From contig CAWDIJ010000004.1 of NCBI GenBank assembly GCA_963802375.1, positions 195,528 to 259,527 on the forward strand: DNA of 64,000 bases, read 5' to 3'. Source of the DNA: JACDAN01 sp963802375. GTDB taxonomy: Bacteria > Actinomycetota > Thermoleophilia > Gaiellales > Gaiellaceae. Shown one piece after another: positions 35,628-43,128 of the stretch. Under the pieces are notes generated by a model. It worked only from the letters and a program-made list of their open reading frames with translations. It was not told the origin of the DNA and did not search any database. Every line of letters begins with the position of its first letter. Position 1 is the first letter of the stretch. Position numbers and translations under genes: made by a program.

Positions 35628-35963
35628 ATGCCGGGGCAGACTTCCGCCATGAGCGAGCAGGAGCCCACGCGCTTTCAGATCCTGGTGTCACGTGAGTGGG
35701 AAGGCGGCGTTTATTCGAACTTCGTGAGCGTGTGGCATTCGCCCTACGAGTTCACGCTCGACTTCTGTGCGACGCAGCGCCCGCACCCGGCCGACTCGGA
35801 TGACGACACGGGCGGAACGATCATTCCGTGCCGGGCGGTCGCTCGGGTGAGAATCCCCGTGACCTTGGCCTTTGACGTCATTCGGGCCATGAACGACAAT
35901 ATGACGAGGTACGAGGAACGGTTCGGCGAGATCGTCCGGCCAGGCGACGAGGAGGACTCTTGA
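35628..35963 (+). CDS. DUF3467 family protein
   Basis: 111 residues. GGVYSNFVSVWHSPYEFTLDF is the hallmark of DUF3467 at residues 27-47, followed by a two-strand domain (RAVARVRIPVTLAFDVIRAMN). The function of the family is unknown. Start ATG 35628 has no clear ribosome site; ATG 35649 is an alternative. The stop TGA overlaps the TTG of the small ORF at 35960 (TTGA), so the next gene may be coupled to it. Confidence 0.82.
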   Translation: MPGQTSAMSEQEPTRFQILVSREWEGGVYSNFVSVWHSPYEFTLDFCATQRPHPADSDDDTGGTIIPCRAVARVRIPVTLAFDVIRAMNDNMTRYEERFGEIVRPGDEEDS

Positions 35964-36094
35964 ACAGTGCGGCGATCGGAACAGGGACTCTGCGGGACAT
36001 TCCTGTCGTCATAAACGCGAACGCGATCTACGCGCCGGTGTCGGCGCGCGGCGGATCGTCTTACATGGTTCCGCCTGCGTCCTCGAAGAAGTAG
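35960..36094 (+). CDS. Possible 44-residue protein coupled to DUF3467
   Basis: TTG start at 35960 overlaps the DUF3467 stop (TTGA), and GAGGAGGA sits just upstream. The product begins LNSAAIGTGTLRDIPVVINA and ends VPPASSKK; it has no signal peptide or cysteine, and resembles a short linker-rich peptide. The stop at 36092-36094 is four bases before the convergent gene's stop, so the space is filled neatly. I know no homologue; it may also be a chance frame. Confidence 0.42.
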   Translation: MNSAAIGTGTLRDIPVVINANAIYAPVSARGGSSYMVPPASSKK

Positions 36095-36098
36095 GGGT

Positions 36099-37565
36099 CT
36101 AGCCCCGCCGGACCGCGCCGAGCCAGGCCTTGGGCAGACGTCGGCGGGCGGTTCTCAGCGCCTCTTTTAGCGCCTCGGGCGCATCCTCGCCGTGGATCCC
36201 CTTCCCGTGGCCGCAGAGGATGTGCTGCGGCTCGTACCGCCCCAGCGCCTTCGGCGGCTTGAAGCGGAGCAGTGGGTGGACACCGAGGCGCTCGCCCGGC
36301 GCCCGGAAATAGCCGACCGTGCCAAGGGCGTCGGCGACGACGAGCGCGCGCAGCTCCGGGATCCACGCCGCGACCTCCCTCCAGAAGCGCGAGCGCGCCA
36401 GTGTCACGATCTCGAGCGGTGAGGCCGTGATCCCCTGCACCGGCACCGCGTAGTGGGGGACGCCGAGCGCCGCAGCCACCTCCGCCGAGTCGCGGGCGTG
36501 GCGGTCGAGCAGCTGGACGACTCCGGCCGGCTCGCCGAGCTCACGGATTCGTTCGAGCGCGGGGTCCCAGAGGACAGGATCGAAGACCCAGACCTCGCCG
36601 CGACTCGTGAGGGCATGCGAGGTGCGGCCAAGCTTCTCCTTCGCGATCCAGCCGAAGCCGGCGTCGAGCTCGTCGCAGAACTCGAAGCTCGCGGGCTCGT
36701 CGCCAGTCTGGATGCGGTTCAGGATTCGCTCCGTATAGCTCTGCCGCTCGGGATGGAAGTGGGAGGCGGCCGCCTCGCCGTACGGCCGCGATACCCGGCG
36801 CGCGTAGGCGGCGAAACCCTCGTCTCGCAGGGGCTGCCAGTCCTCGCGGTACGGCACCTTCACGTGCCGGTCGGAGAGCGTGCGCGCCGAGGTGACGAAC
36901 GCCATGCCGATGCCCTGGGAGACCTCGAGCAGCGACCGCTCCTCGGCGGCTGCCGTTCGGCGCAGGCCGTCGTAGAGGCGCTGGAGCTGCTCCTGCGAGG
37001 GCAGGTCAGTCGCCTCGTCGCGCAGTTCCCGCAGCGATGTGCGGAGCTCGGCCAGCTCGACAGGCGGGATGTCGATCAGCCGCGCTGTGCGTCCGGACGT
37101 GCCCTCGAGGATCCCGAGCAGGCCGTCCACGGACGAGACGTCGACGTCGTCTCTGATCACGCCGGAGGCCTTGAGGTCGTCAGTCAGTGCCTGCAAGTAG
37201 ACGCGGGAGCCGTGCGTGAGGTCCGAGACGGCTGCCAGCAGCCAGAGCGGCGAGAACCCGAACGCCGCGATCGAGCCCAGCTCGACGATGTTGCCGGCGC
37301 CCTTGCGGATCGCGAGCTCCTTGGGCGGCGGCGCCGCTGGATCCATTGTCGTCGGCGTCAGCGGCTCGACGGCGCCGACGCCCTCGATCAGAATCCGCAG
37401 CAGGTTCTTGGCGCTCGCCTCGTAGAGCCGCGAGCGGCGTGCGATCCGGGGGAGCAGCAGCTGGGCCGCCTCGTGGACGGAGCCGCCCAGGATCGCCGCC
37501 GTCGACCGGACGAGCCGCTCGGGCAGCGAGGCGGTGAACAACGTGAGTCGTCTGCGGAGAGTCAC
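36099..37565 (-). CDS. Two-domain protein: helical N-terminal region and MBL-like C-terminal domain
   Basis: 488 residues from GTG 37565, which overlaps the stop of the upstream hydrolase (GTGA). The N-terminal 240 residues are mostly helical with a hydrophobic stretch (GFSPLWLLAAVSDL) and an AAQLLLPRIARRSRLYEASAKNLL region I cannot name. From about 290 the protein resembles an MBL-fold hydrolase of a variant type: VVQLLDRHARDSAEVAAAL replaces the HxHxDH motif and HILCGHGKGIHG supplies a later histidine motif. Metal binding may be reduced. Last gene of the F420 operon; a link to the cofactor is only positional. Confidence 0.72.
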   Translation of the reverse strand: MTLRRRLTLFTASLPERLVRSTAAILGGSVHEAAQLLLPRIARRSRLYEASAKNLLRILIEGVGAVEPLTPTTMDPAAPPPKELAIRKGAGNIVELGSIAAFGFSPLWLLAAVSDLTHGSRVYLQALTDDLKASGVIRDDVDVSSVDGLLGILEGTSGRTARLIDIPPVELAELRTSLRELRDEATDLPSQEQLQRLYDGLRRTAAAEERSLLEVSQGIGMAFVTSARTLSDRHVKVPYREDWQPLRDEGFAAYARRVSRPYGEAAASHFHPERQSYTERILNRIQTGDEPASFEFCDELDAGFGWIAKEKLGRTSHALTSRGEVWVFDPVLWDPALERIRELGEPAGVVQLLDRHARDSAEVAAALGVPHYAVPVQGITASPLEIVTLARSRFWREVAAWIPELRALVVADALGTVGYFRAPGERLGVHPLLRFKPPKALGRYEPQHILCGHGKGIHGEDAPEALKEALRTARRRLPKAWLGAVRRG

Positions 37566-38221
37566 CGGGCGGCCGGATCTTCGTCGAGGAACCGGCGGAG
37601 CTCCTCGTGGAGAGGGTCGGGCGCCTCCACCATCGGGACATGGCCGCAACGGTCGAGCACGACGAGGCGGGCGTCCTTGATCTCGGCGCTGAAGATCGCA
37701 CCGAGCGTCGGCGGCAGCAGCCTGTCGTCCGCGCCCCAGACGATCAGAGTGGGCGCTTCGACGTGGTGCAACGTCGCGGCGATGTCCGAGGAGAGGAGGT
37801 CGCTTGCCACGTGCCAGAGGCGGACCGGCCCCACGCGGAACGCGTCCTGGACGAGGCGCGGGAGGCGGCGAGGCGAGCGGCCGATCGAGCGGACGAGCGG
37901 AAGGAGGAGCTCGCGGCGAGCGTGCGTCGAGAAGATCCCGGCAGGGGCGATCAGCGCGAGCCGTCCGACCAGCTTCGGCCGCTCGGCGGCCAGAGCGAGC
38001 GCGACCGTGCCGCCCATCGAGTGTCCCACGAGAGTCGCGCCCTCGAGTCGCTCACTCACGAGCCAATCGCCGAGCCAGGACGCCGCCTCGCGGTAGCGGT
38101 AGCCGGGCAGACGGACGACGTGCACGTCGTGGTCTTCCTCGAGCTCGGCGACCGTCCCCCGCCACCAGTCCGTCGAGGCCGTGATCCCGTGCACGAGCAC
38201 CACGGGAGGGCCGGCGCTCAC
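37562..38221 (-). CDS. Alpha/beta hydrolase
   Basis: 219 residues, GTG 38221 overlapping the cofE stop. Oxyanion motif VVLVHGITAS at 7-16, nucleophile GHSMGG, acid in the LIVWGADDRLLPP strand and catalytic histidine in DRCGHVPMVEAPDP. A standard soluble alpha/beta hydrolase; substrate not predictable. Translated in a chain of GTGA overlaps from cofE to the MBL-like gene, so it may be linked to F420 metabolism or merely share an operon. Confidence 0.9.
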   Translation of the reverse strand: MSAGPPVVLVHGITASTDWWRGTVAELEEDHDVHVVRLPGYRYREAASWLGDWLVSERLEGATLVGHSMGGTVALALAAERPKLVGRLALIAPAGIFSTHARRELLLPLVRSIGRSPRRLPRLVQDAFRVGPVRLWHVASDLLSSDIAATLHHVEAPTLIVWGADDRLLPPTLGAIFSAEIKDARLVVLDRCGHVPMVEAPDPLHEELRRFLDEDPAAR

Positions 38222-38940
38222 CGGAAGAGGTCGCGACCCGGCGGCATCACGAGATCCCGGGCGCTTCCGTCGCCCTGGAGCTCGAGGCCGCGGACGATCG
38301 CCGCCGGGATGCCGTCCGTCTTGCCCATCACGAGCTCGGCGGCGGCGGCGATCTCGTCGGCGACCGCGATCTGCGTCGTCTTGAGCTCGTAGCCGGCCGG
38401 GTCGCGGGTGCCGCGGAGGTCGAGGAGCGGGGACAGGCCGGCGACGCCGATGGCGACATCGGTCGTGCCGTGGCGGAACGGGCGCCCAAAGGAGTCGCTG
38501 ACGATCACGGCGACGCCGAGCCGTTCGTGGAGCGCGCGGGCGGATGCGTCGGGGTCGATCGGGAGCAGGACGAGCATGCCGGCGCCGGGCGCGTTCGAGG
38601 CGTCGACACCGGCCGAGGCGCAGACGAAGCCGTGGCGGGTCTCGGCGATCACGAGCGGCGGCCGGCTCCGGACGACGCGTGCGGTCTCGCGGAGGATCAC
38701 CTCGACGTGGCGCGGATCGCCGTCGCCGGCGTGTTCCAGCGCAGCGTCGGAGGGCTCGATGTCCTCGAGGGCGACCACGCGGCCCTCCGCCTTGGACACC
38801 GCCTTCTGGGCCACCACGACGACGTCTCCGGTCTCGAGGCCGCCGGCCCGCTCGGCAGCCTTCGCCAGCAGCCCGGCGAGGTCGTCCCCCTCCTCGATCT
38901 CGGGGATGCCCTCCAGCGGGAGGACCTGGATTCCGGTCAC
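38218..38940 (-). CDS. cofE: Coenzyme F420-0:L-glutamate ligase
   Basis: 240 residues from GTG 38940. It adds glutamate residues to F420-0 with GTP. Signatures: IPEIEEGDDLAGLL, DVVVVAQKAVSKAEGR, ASAGVDASNAPG, VIVSDSFGRPFRHGTTDVAIG and the late AAAELVMGKTDGIPA. GTG 38940 is preferred because GGAGGGG lies six bases before it, inside the foldback element at 38942-39105. Length suits the CofE ligase alone, without the FbiB C-terminal reductase domain. The stop overlaps the hydrolase start. Confidence 0.93.
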   Translation of the reverse strand: MTGIQVLPLEGIPEIEEGDDLAGLLAKAAERAGGLETGDVVVVAQKAVSKAEGRVVALEDIEPSDAALEHAGDGDPRHVEVILRETARVVRSRPPLVIAETRHGFVCASAGVDASNAPGAGMLVLLPIDPDASARALHERLGVAVIVSDSFGRPFRHGTTDVAIGVAGLSPLLDLRGTRDPAGYELKTTQIAVADEIAAAAELVMGKTDGIPAAIVRGLELQGDGSARDLVMPPGRDLFR

Positions 38941-38941
38941 A

Positions 38942-39105
38942 AGTGCCCCTCCAGGCAATACATGCCTGCTTCTGGCCCGCGATCACGCGGCGCCAGAGCA
39001 CGCCCTCCTCCTCGCCAAGGCTGCCCAGCCTTGGCTCGTCGGAGTGCGCACTCTGGCTTGGTGCTCGCGACCCAGAACCGGGGCAGCATTACCTGCAGGG
39101 ACACT
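38942..39105. mobile_element. Foldback element of about 164 bp between npdG and cofE
   Basis: A large imperfect palindrome. The centre is perfect (GCCAAGGCT-GCCC-AGCCTTGGC, 39014-39035), and outward pairs include GCCAGAG, TTCTGG next to CGCGA, and the ends AGTGCCCCTCCAGG and, inverted, AGTGTCCCTGCAGG. No coding capacity, no obvious target duplication. One end forms part of the npdG stop TAG and the other holds the ribosome site of cofE. Size matches the MITE at 32867 but the ends differ, so this is a different family. It could also be a stable RNA structure between two operon genes. Confidence 0.65.
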
Positions 39106-39721
39106 AGAGGCCGGTGAGACGGATGCCCGCGTGCGCCTTGTAGCGCTTGTTCACGTTCAGGATCACGGCGGTCATCCCCTCGAGCGCGCGGGCGTTCGCG
39201 AGCGGGCCTGCGTCGATCGCGCGGCCCTTGACGAGGCGGCCTGCGAGCTCCAGGGAGAGGTCCTTGGCCACCGAGGGGGCGCCACAGACGAGGATGTCTT
39301 CTTCCGGCGGGTCGGGGCTGGTCAGGTGAACCGCCGCGAGCGACTGGAGCCCGGCGGCGACCGGGCCGTCCACGACGCGCTCGATCTCCTCCGCGAGCGA
39401 GTAGCCGTGCTGTCCCGGCAGGATCCCGTCGTCCGTGAACTCGAGCGCGCTGGCGACCGAGAGGAGCGGCGTCATCCCGATCGCGGGTGCGAGCTGCCGA
39501 GCCGTGTCCAGCGCCGCGTTCGACCGGACGGCCAGGATCACGAGGTCGGCATCTCTCACCGCCTCCTCGTTCGTCGCGCCCTCGACGCCGAGCACCGCGG
39601 CGATCTCGCGCGCCCGGTCGGCGTCGCGCGAGCCGATCACGACGCTCTCCCCGAGGGCGGCGACACGCTCGGCAAGCACTCGGCCGAAGGTTCCGGTGCC
39701 GCCGACGATCGCGATCCTCAC
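39104..39721 (-). CDS. npdG: NADPH-dependent F420 reductase-like (NpdG family)
   Basis: 205 residues from GTG 39721, overlapping the cofD stop. It opens with the NADP Rossmann motif RIAIVGGTGTFGRVLAERVA and has VIGSRDADRA, AVRSNAALDTARQLAP and a late LNVNKRYKAHAGIRLTGL typical of F420:NADP+ oxidoreductases. The reaction is hydride transfer between F420H2 and NADP+. Position between cofD and cofE supports the F420 link. Final identity as reductase rather than another F420-fold enzyme is inferred. Confidence 0.87.
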   Translation of the reverse strand: MRIAIVGGTGTFGRVLAERVAALGESVVIGSRDADRAREIAAVLGVEGATNEEAVRDADLVILAVRSNAALDTARQLAPAIGMTPLLSVASALEFTDDGILPGQHGYSLAEEIERVVDGPVAAGLQSLAAVHLTSPDPPEEDILVCGAPSVAKDLSLELAGRLVKGRAIDAGPLANARALEGMTAVILNVNKRYKAHAGIRLTGL

Positions 39722-40641
39722 CTGAGTGCAGCCGCCGCCTCGAGCGCCGTCTCGGCCAGCCGCCTGCGTGCCTCGTCGTCGCTCATCAGCGTCCTCGTGA
39801 CGATCGGGCGCACCTCGCCGAGGTCGACCTCCCCGTCGGCCTCGTCGTAGACCAGCGCGTCGATCAGCCCCTTGTAACAGTCTGTTACTTGCAACGGGCT
39901 CGTGCCGCCTGCGAGACGGGACAGCATCCTGTCGGCCGGGCCTTTCACTGCCCGACCGGCGATCAGCGGGCTCACGGCGACGGAAGGGACACGCCTGCTG
40001 GTGATGGCGTCCCGGATCTCCTGGACTGCGAGGACGGGTCCGATGGAGACGAAGGGATTGCTCGGCGCGATCACGATCAGGTCGGCCGCGCCGAGCGCGT
40101 CGAGCACGCCGGGGGCCGCCCGCGCGGTCTCCGTCCCGTCGAAACGGACGCCGTTTACCTCGTCGCGGTGGCCGCGCCGTACGAACCAGTCCTGGAACGA
40201 CAGCTCGCCCGCATCGGTCTGGACGAACGTGCGCAGCCTGTCGTCGGTCGCCGGGAGAATCGTCGCCTCCACGCCGAGGGCGCCGGCGAGACGATTCGTG
40301 ACCTCCGAGAGCGGCACGCCTTCCCGCAGCCACTCCGTTCGGACGAGATGCAGCCCGAGATCCCGATCGCCGAGCTTGAACCACGCCTCGCCGCCCAGGT
40401 CCGCGACCGACTCGAGGGCGTTCCAGCTCTCGTCGGCCCTCCCCCAGCCGCGCTCGTCGTCGTTCAGGTCCGCGAGCGCGTAGAGGATCGAGTCGAGGTC
40501 GGGCGAGACGTGGAGGCCGAGCACCTCGAGGTCATCGCCGACGTTCCCGACCACCGTAACGCCTGCGGGATCGACCGCATCGACGAGACCGCGCACGAAC
40601 CGCGCCCCACCGACGCCGCCGCTCAGGACGACGACGTTCAC
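39718..40641 (-). CDS. cofD: 2-phospho-L-lactate (or PEP) transferase for F420 side chain
   Basis: 307 residues, GTG 40641. Transfers the lactyl- or enolpyruvyl-phospho group from the CofC product to Fo. Signatures are VVLSGGVGGARFVRGL (GTG-binding loop), VVGNVGDDLEVLGLHVSPDLDSI, ADESWNALE, APSNPFVSIGPVL and SPLIAGRAVKGPADRML. The window has no Fo synthase, so that gene must be elsewhere. The palindrome GTAACA-GTC-TGTTAC lies within the codons for QVTDCYK near residue 258. Overlaps both npdG and cofC by GTGA. Confidence 0.93.
   Translation of the reverse strand: MNVVVLSGGVGGARFVRGLVDAVDPAGVTVVGNVGDDLEVLGLHVSPDLDSILYALADLNDDERGWGRADESWNALESVADLGGEAWFKLGDRDLGLHLVRTEWLREGVPLSEVTNRLAGALGVEATILPATDDRLRTFVQTDAGELSFQDWFVRRGHRDEVNGVRFDGTETARAAPGVLDALGAADLIVIAPSNPFVSIGPVLAVQEIRDAITSRRVPSVAVSPLIAGRAVKGPADRMLSRLAGGTSPLQVTDCYKGLIDALVYDEADGEVDLGEVRPIVTRTLMSDDEARRRLAETALEAAAALR
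39874..39888. repeat. Lone GTAACA palindrome inside cofD
   Basis: GTAACA-GTC-TGTTAC, identical core to the palindromes at 9221, 9300, 44004 and 44080, with TT on both sides. It is read as codons in cofD (minus strand Q-V-T-D-C-Y-K). As far as I can recall CofD alignments, the protein is not longer here than expected, so this may be a site tolerated as coding sequence, not an insertion. Confidence 0.7.
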
Positions 40642-41195
40642 GACCGAAGCTGTTGGAACTCGGCGACCGTGTCCACGTCCTCGGCGAGAGCCGGGACGTG
40701 CAACGTCACCGCTTCGACGCCCTGCGAGGCCGCGTGGCCGCGGAACCGCTCGGCGCTCCCCGGCCCGTACAGCGGCGCGAACAGCCCGGGCCGCGCCAAG
40801 GCGAGCGCGTTCGTCGTGCCGTCCTCCGCCTCCGCGATCGCGATCCCGTCCGTCGGCATGGCGCCGAGCAACGCGAGCAGGTCGCGCGGTCGCGCGGCCG
40901 GTACGTCGGCGTTGACGACGAGCACGGGCCACTCCTGCACGACGGCCAGACCCGCCGCGACCGCTTCGCCCTGGCCCCTCGCGGGATCGTCGACGACCTC
41001 GACTCCGTGCTCGGCGGCGAGCGCACGGGCACAGGTTGCTTCCACTTCGGTGACGAGGATCGTCGGGCCGACGGCAGCGGCGGCGGCGAGAACGCGGCCG
41101 AGCATCGCGTGTGCGACGTCGGTGCGCTCCGCCTCGGGGAGCTCGAGGCGCTTCTTCGCCAAGGCAGCGCGGAAGGGAACGACGACGCTCGACAC
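40638..41195 (-). CDS. cofC: 2-phospholactate/PEP guanylyltransferase
   Basis: 185 residues, GTG 41195. Activates phospholactate or phosphoenolpyruvate with GTP for F420. MobA-like fold: VVVPFRAALAKKRLELP, VTEVEATCARALAAEHGVE, GEAVAAGLAVVQEWPVLVVNADVP and TDGIAIAEAEDGTTNALAL. In mycobacterial-type FbiD enzymes the substrate is PEP; which one is used here cannot be told from sequence alone. Start codons of cofC and polX are only 18 bases apart on opposite strands, so both must use promoters within the neighbouring coding sequence or be leaderless. Confidence 0.9.
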   Translation of the reverse strand: MSSVVVPFRAALAKKRLELPEAERTDVAHAMLGRVLAAAAAVGPTILVTEVEATCARALAAEHGVEVVDDPARGQGEAVAAGLAVVQEWPVLVVNADVPAARPRDLLALLGAMPTDGIAIAEAEDGTTNALALARPGLFAPLYGPGSAERFRGHAASQGVEAVTLHVPALAEDVDTVAEFQQLRS

Positions 41196-41213
41196 GGCGG
41201 GGACACTACCCAG

Positions 41214-42864
41214 GTGAGTACGCCTCGCGATCCACCGAATGCAGAGATCGCCGCGAAGCTCGATGCCTTCGCGACGCTGCTCGAGCTCGCCGACGCCAAC
41301 GCGTACAGCGTGCGGGCCTACCGCCGTGCCGCGGAGGGTTTGCGCGACTCCCCGGTGCCGGTCGCGGAGCTCGTCCGCACCGGCCGGATCCGCCAGCTGC
41401 GCGGCATCGGCCCCGGAATCGAGGCGCGTCTCCGCGAGCTCGTCGAGACCGGCGACCTGCACGAGCTCAAGGAGCTCGAGGACCGTGTCTCACCCGACCT
41501 CGTCGGCGTCGGGCGGCTGCTCGGCCTCAGCGCCAAGCGCTCGATGGACATCGGCCAGGCGCTCGGCGTCCGGACGCTCGAGGAGCTGCGCGATGCGGCG
41601 TCGCAAGGGCGATTGCTGGAGGTGCCGGGGATCGGGCCCAGGACCGAGCAGAAGCTCCGCGCGGCGCTCGCACAGGATCTCTCCCGGCCGCCGGCGCACG
41701 CGTTGCGACTGAACCGTGCGCTTGCGCTGACGCATGAAATCGCCGAGGGCCTCGGGGCGGAGCCCGCCGGTGACGCGCGCCGCTTCCGCGACCGCTGCGA
41801 GCGGCTCGCGGTCGTGGCTCCGGCGGAGGATCCCGCCGAGACGATTCAGCGGTTCGAGGCGCTGCCGCAGATCGTCGCCCTCGTCGAGCGGGAGGAGCGG
41901 CGGGCGGGCGGCGTCACCGTCGAGGGCGTGCCAGTCGCACTCGAGGCCCCCGCGCCTCGCCAGGCCGGCACCGCGCTGATCCGGGCTACCGGCGCCGCCC
42001 CGTACGTCGAGGCACTCGAGCCGCTGCCGGACGGCGCCAACGAGCTCGAGGTGTACCGCGCGCTGGGCATCCCGTGGTGTCCGCCCGAGCTACGCGAGGA
42101 GCCCTTCCTCGGCGAGCCGCCGCCGCTCGTCGACCTTGCGGATATCCGCGGCGACCTTCACTGCCACACGACCTGGTCGGACGGCCGCGGCACCGTCGAG
42201 GAGATGGGCCGAGCGGCGATCGAGCGCGGCTACGCGTACCTCGCGATCTGCGACCACACGGTGGCCGTTTCGGTCGTCCCCGGCCTCGACGCGGACGCCG
42301 TCCGCCGCCAGGGCGAGGAGATTGCAGCCGCGAACGAGCGCCTGGCGCCGTTCCGGATCCTGCGCGGGATCGAGTGCGACATCCGCGCCGACGCGACCCT
42401 CGACCTCCCTGACGACGTCCTCGCCGAGCTGGACTGGGTGATGGCGAGCGTCCACGGCGGCCAGCGCGGGAGCCGCGACGAGCTGACGAAGCGGACGGTG
42501 GAGGCGATGTACCACCCGTCCGTTTCGGCCATCAGCCACCCCACCGGACGGCTGATCGACAGGCGACCGCCCAACGCGCTCGACCTCGACACGGCTTTCC
42601 AGGTCGCGCTCGAGACCGGCACCGCGCTGGAGACGAACGGCCTCCCCGACCGGCTCGACCTGAAGGACGAGCACGTGCGTCAGGCGGTCGAGGCCGGAAT
42701 CCCGATCGTGGTCTCCACCGACGCCCACTCGACGCGCGGGCTCGGGAACATCGTGCTCGCGCTCGGGCACGGCCCGCCGCGGCCGGGCGACGGCCGCCGA
42801 CGTCGTCAACACGAGGCCGCTGGAGGAGATCCTGGCGTCCAGAAAGCCCGGGCTACGCCGCTGA
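41214..42864 (+). CDS. polX: PolX-type PHP nuclease, polymerase palm degenerate, frameshifted near end
   Basis: About 549 residues. N-terminal helix-hairpin-helix region (1-150; RGIGPGIEARL, EVPGIGPRTEQKL), a palm-like region (165-300) and a PHP domain (312-540). PHP residues look complete: DLHCHTTWSDG (314-324), ICDHT, GIECDI, SVHGGQ, ISHPTGR and STDAHS. In the palm the usual GDxD is CERLA after ARRFRDR (189-199), and the later ADLRV position reads VALEA, so the three catalytic carboxylates of a polymerase are absent. One extra G in GGG (42765-42767) breaks the end; corrected, it reads TARRGRATAADVVN to a TGA at 42864. Likely a 3'-5' nuclease or phosphatase for repair. Confidence 0.85.
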
Positions 42865-43128
42865 GCCCGGCCCCGTGGCCGTCCACTCGCGGAGGTCGTA
42901 CCAGTGGCTCTCGCGCAGCGCCGCCGCCACGCGCTCGTCCGTGTGCTCCGAGTTGAAGACGTGCTTGTCGAGGTCGCAGCAGACCTCGATCGAGTCCAGC
43001 GAGATCTCCGCGAGGCTGGTGAGCACCTCGCCCGGGAGCTGCGCCTCGGCGACCGTGTAGTGCTTGAAGAGGAGGTCCGGCGCGCGCTCGAGGAGATCCG
43101 GCCAGTCCGGACAGCTGCGGGTGCTCAC
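42853..43128 (-). CDS. Small protein downstream of hemH, unknown function
   Basis: 91 residues, GTG 43128 overlapping the hemH stop (GTGA). Sequence begins VSTRSCPDWPDLLERAPDLL and contains CCDLDKHVFNSEHTDERVAAAL; two adjacent cysteines and one earlier cysteine could bind metal. I recognise no family. The 3' end overlaps the corrected end of polX by 12 bases, convergent. Position suggests, but does not prove, a role near haem synthesis. Confidence 0.68.
   Translation of the reverse strand: MSTRSCPDWPDLLERAPDLLFKHYTVAEAQLPGEVLTSLAEISLDSIEVCCDLDKHVFNSEHTDERVAAALRESHWYDLREWTATGPGSAA

Noticed and set aside
37804..38184. Plus-strand Arg-rich frames over the hydrolase
   Set aside because: Shadows of the minus-strand hydrolase and cofE.
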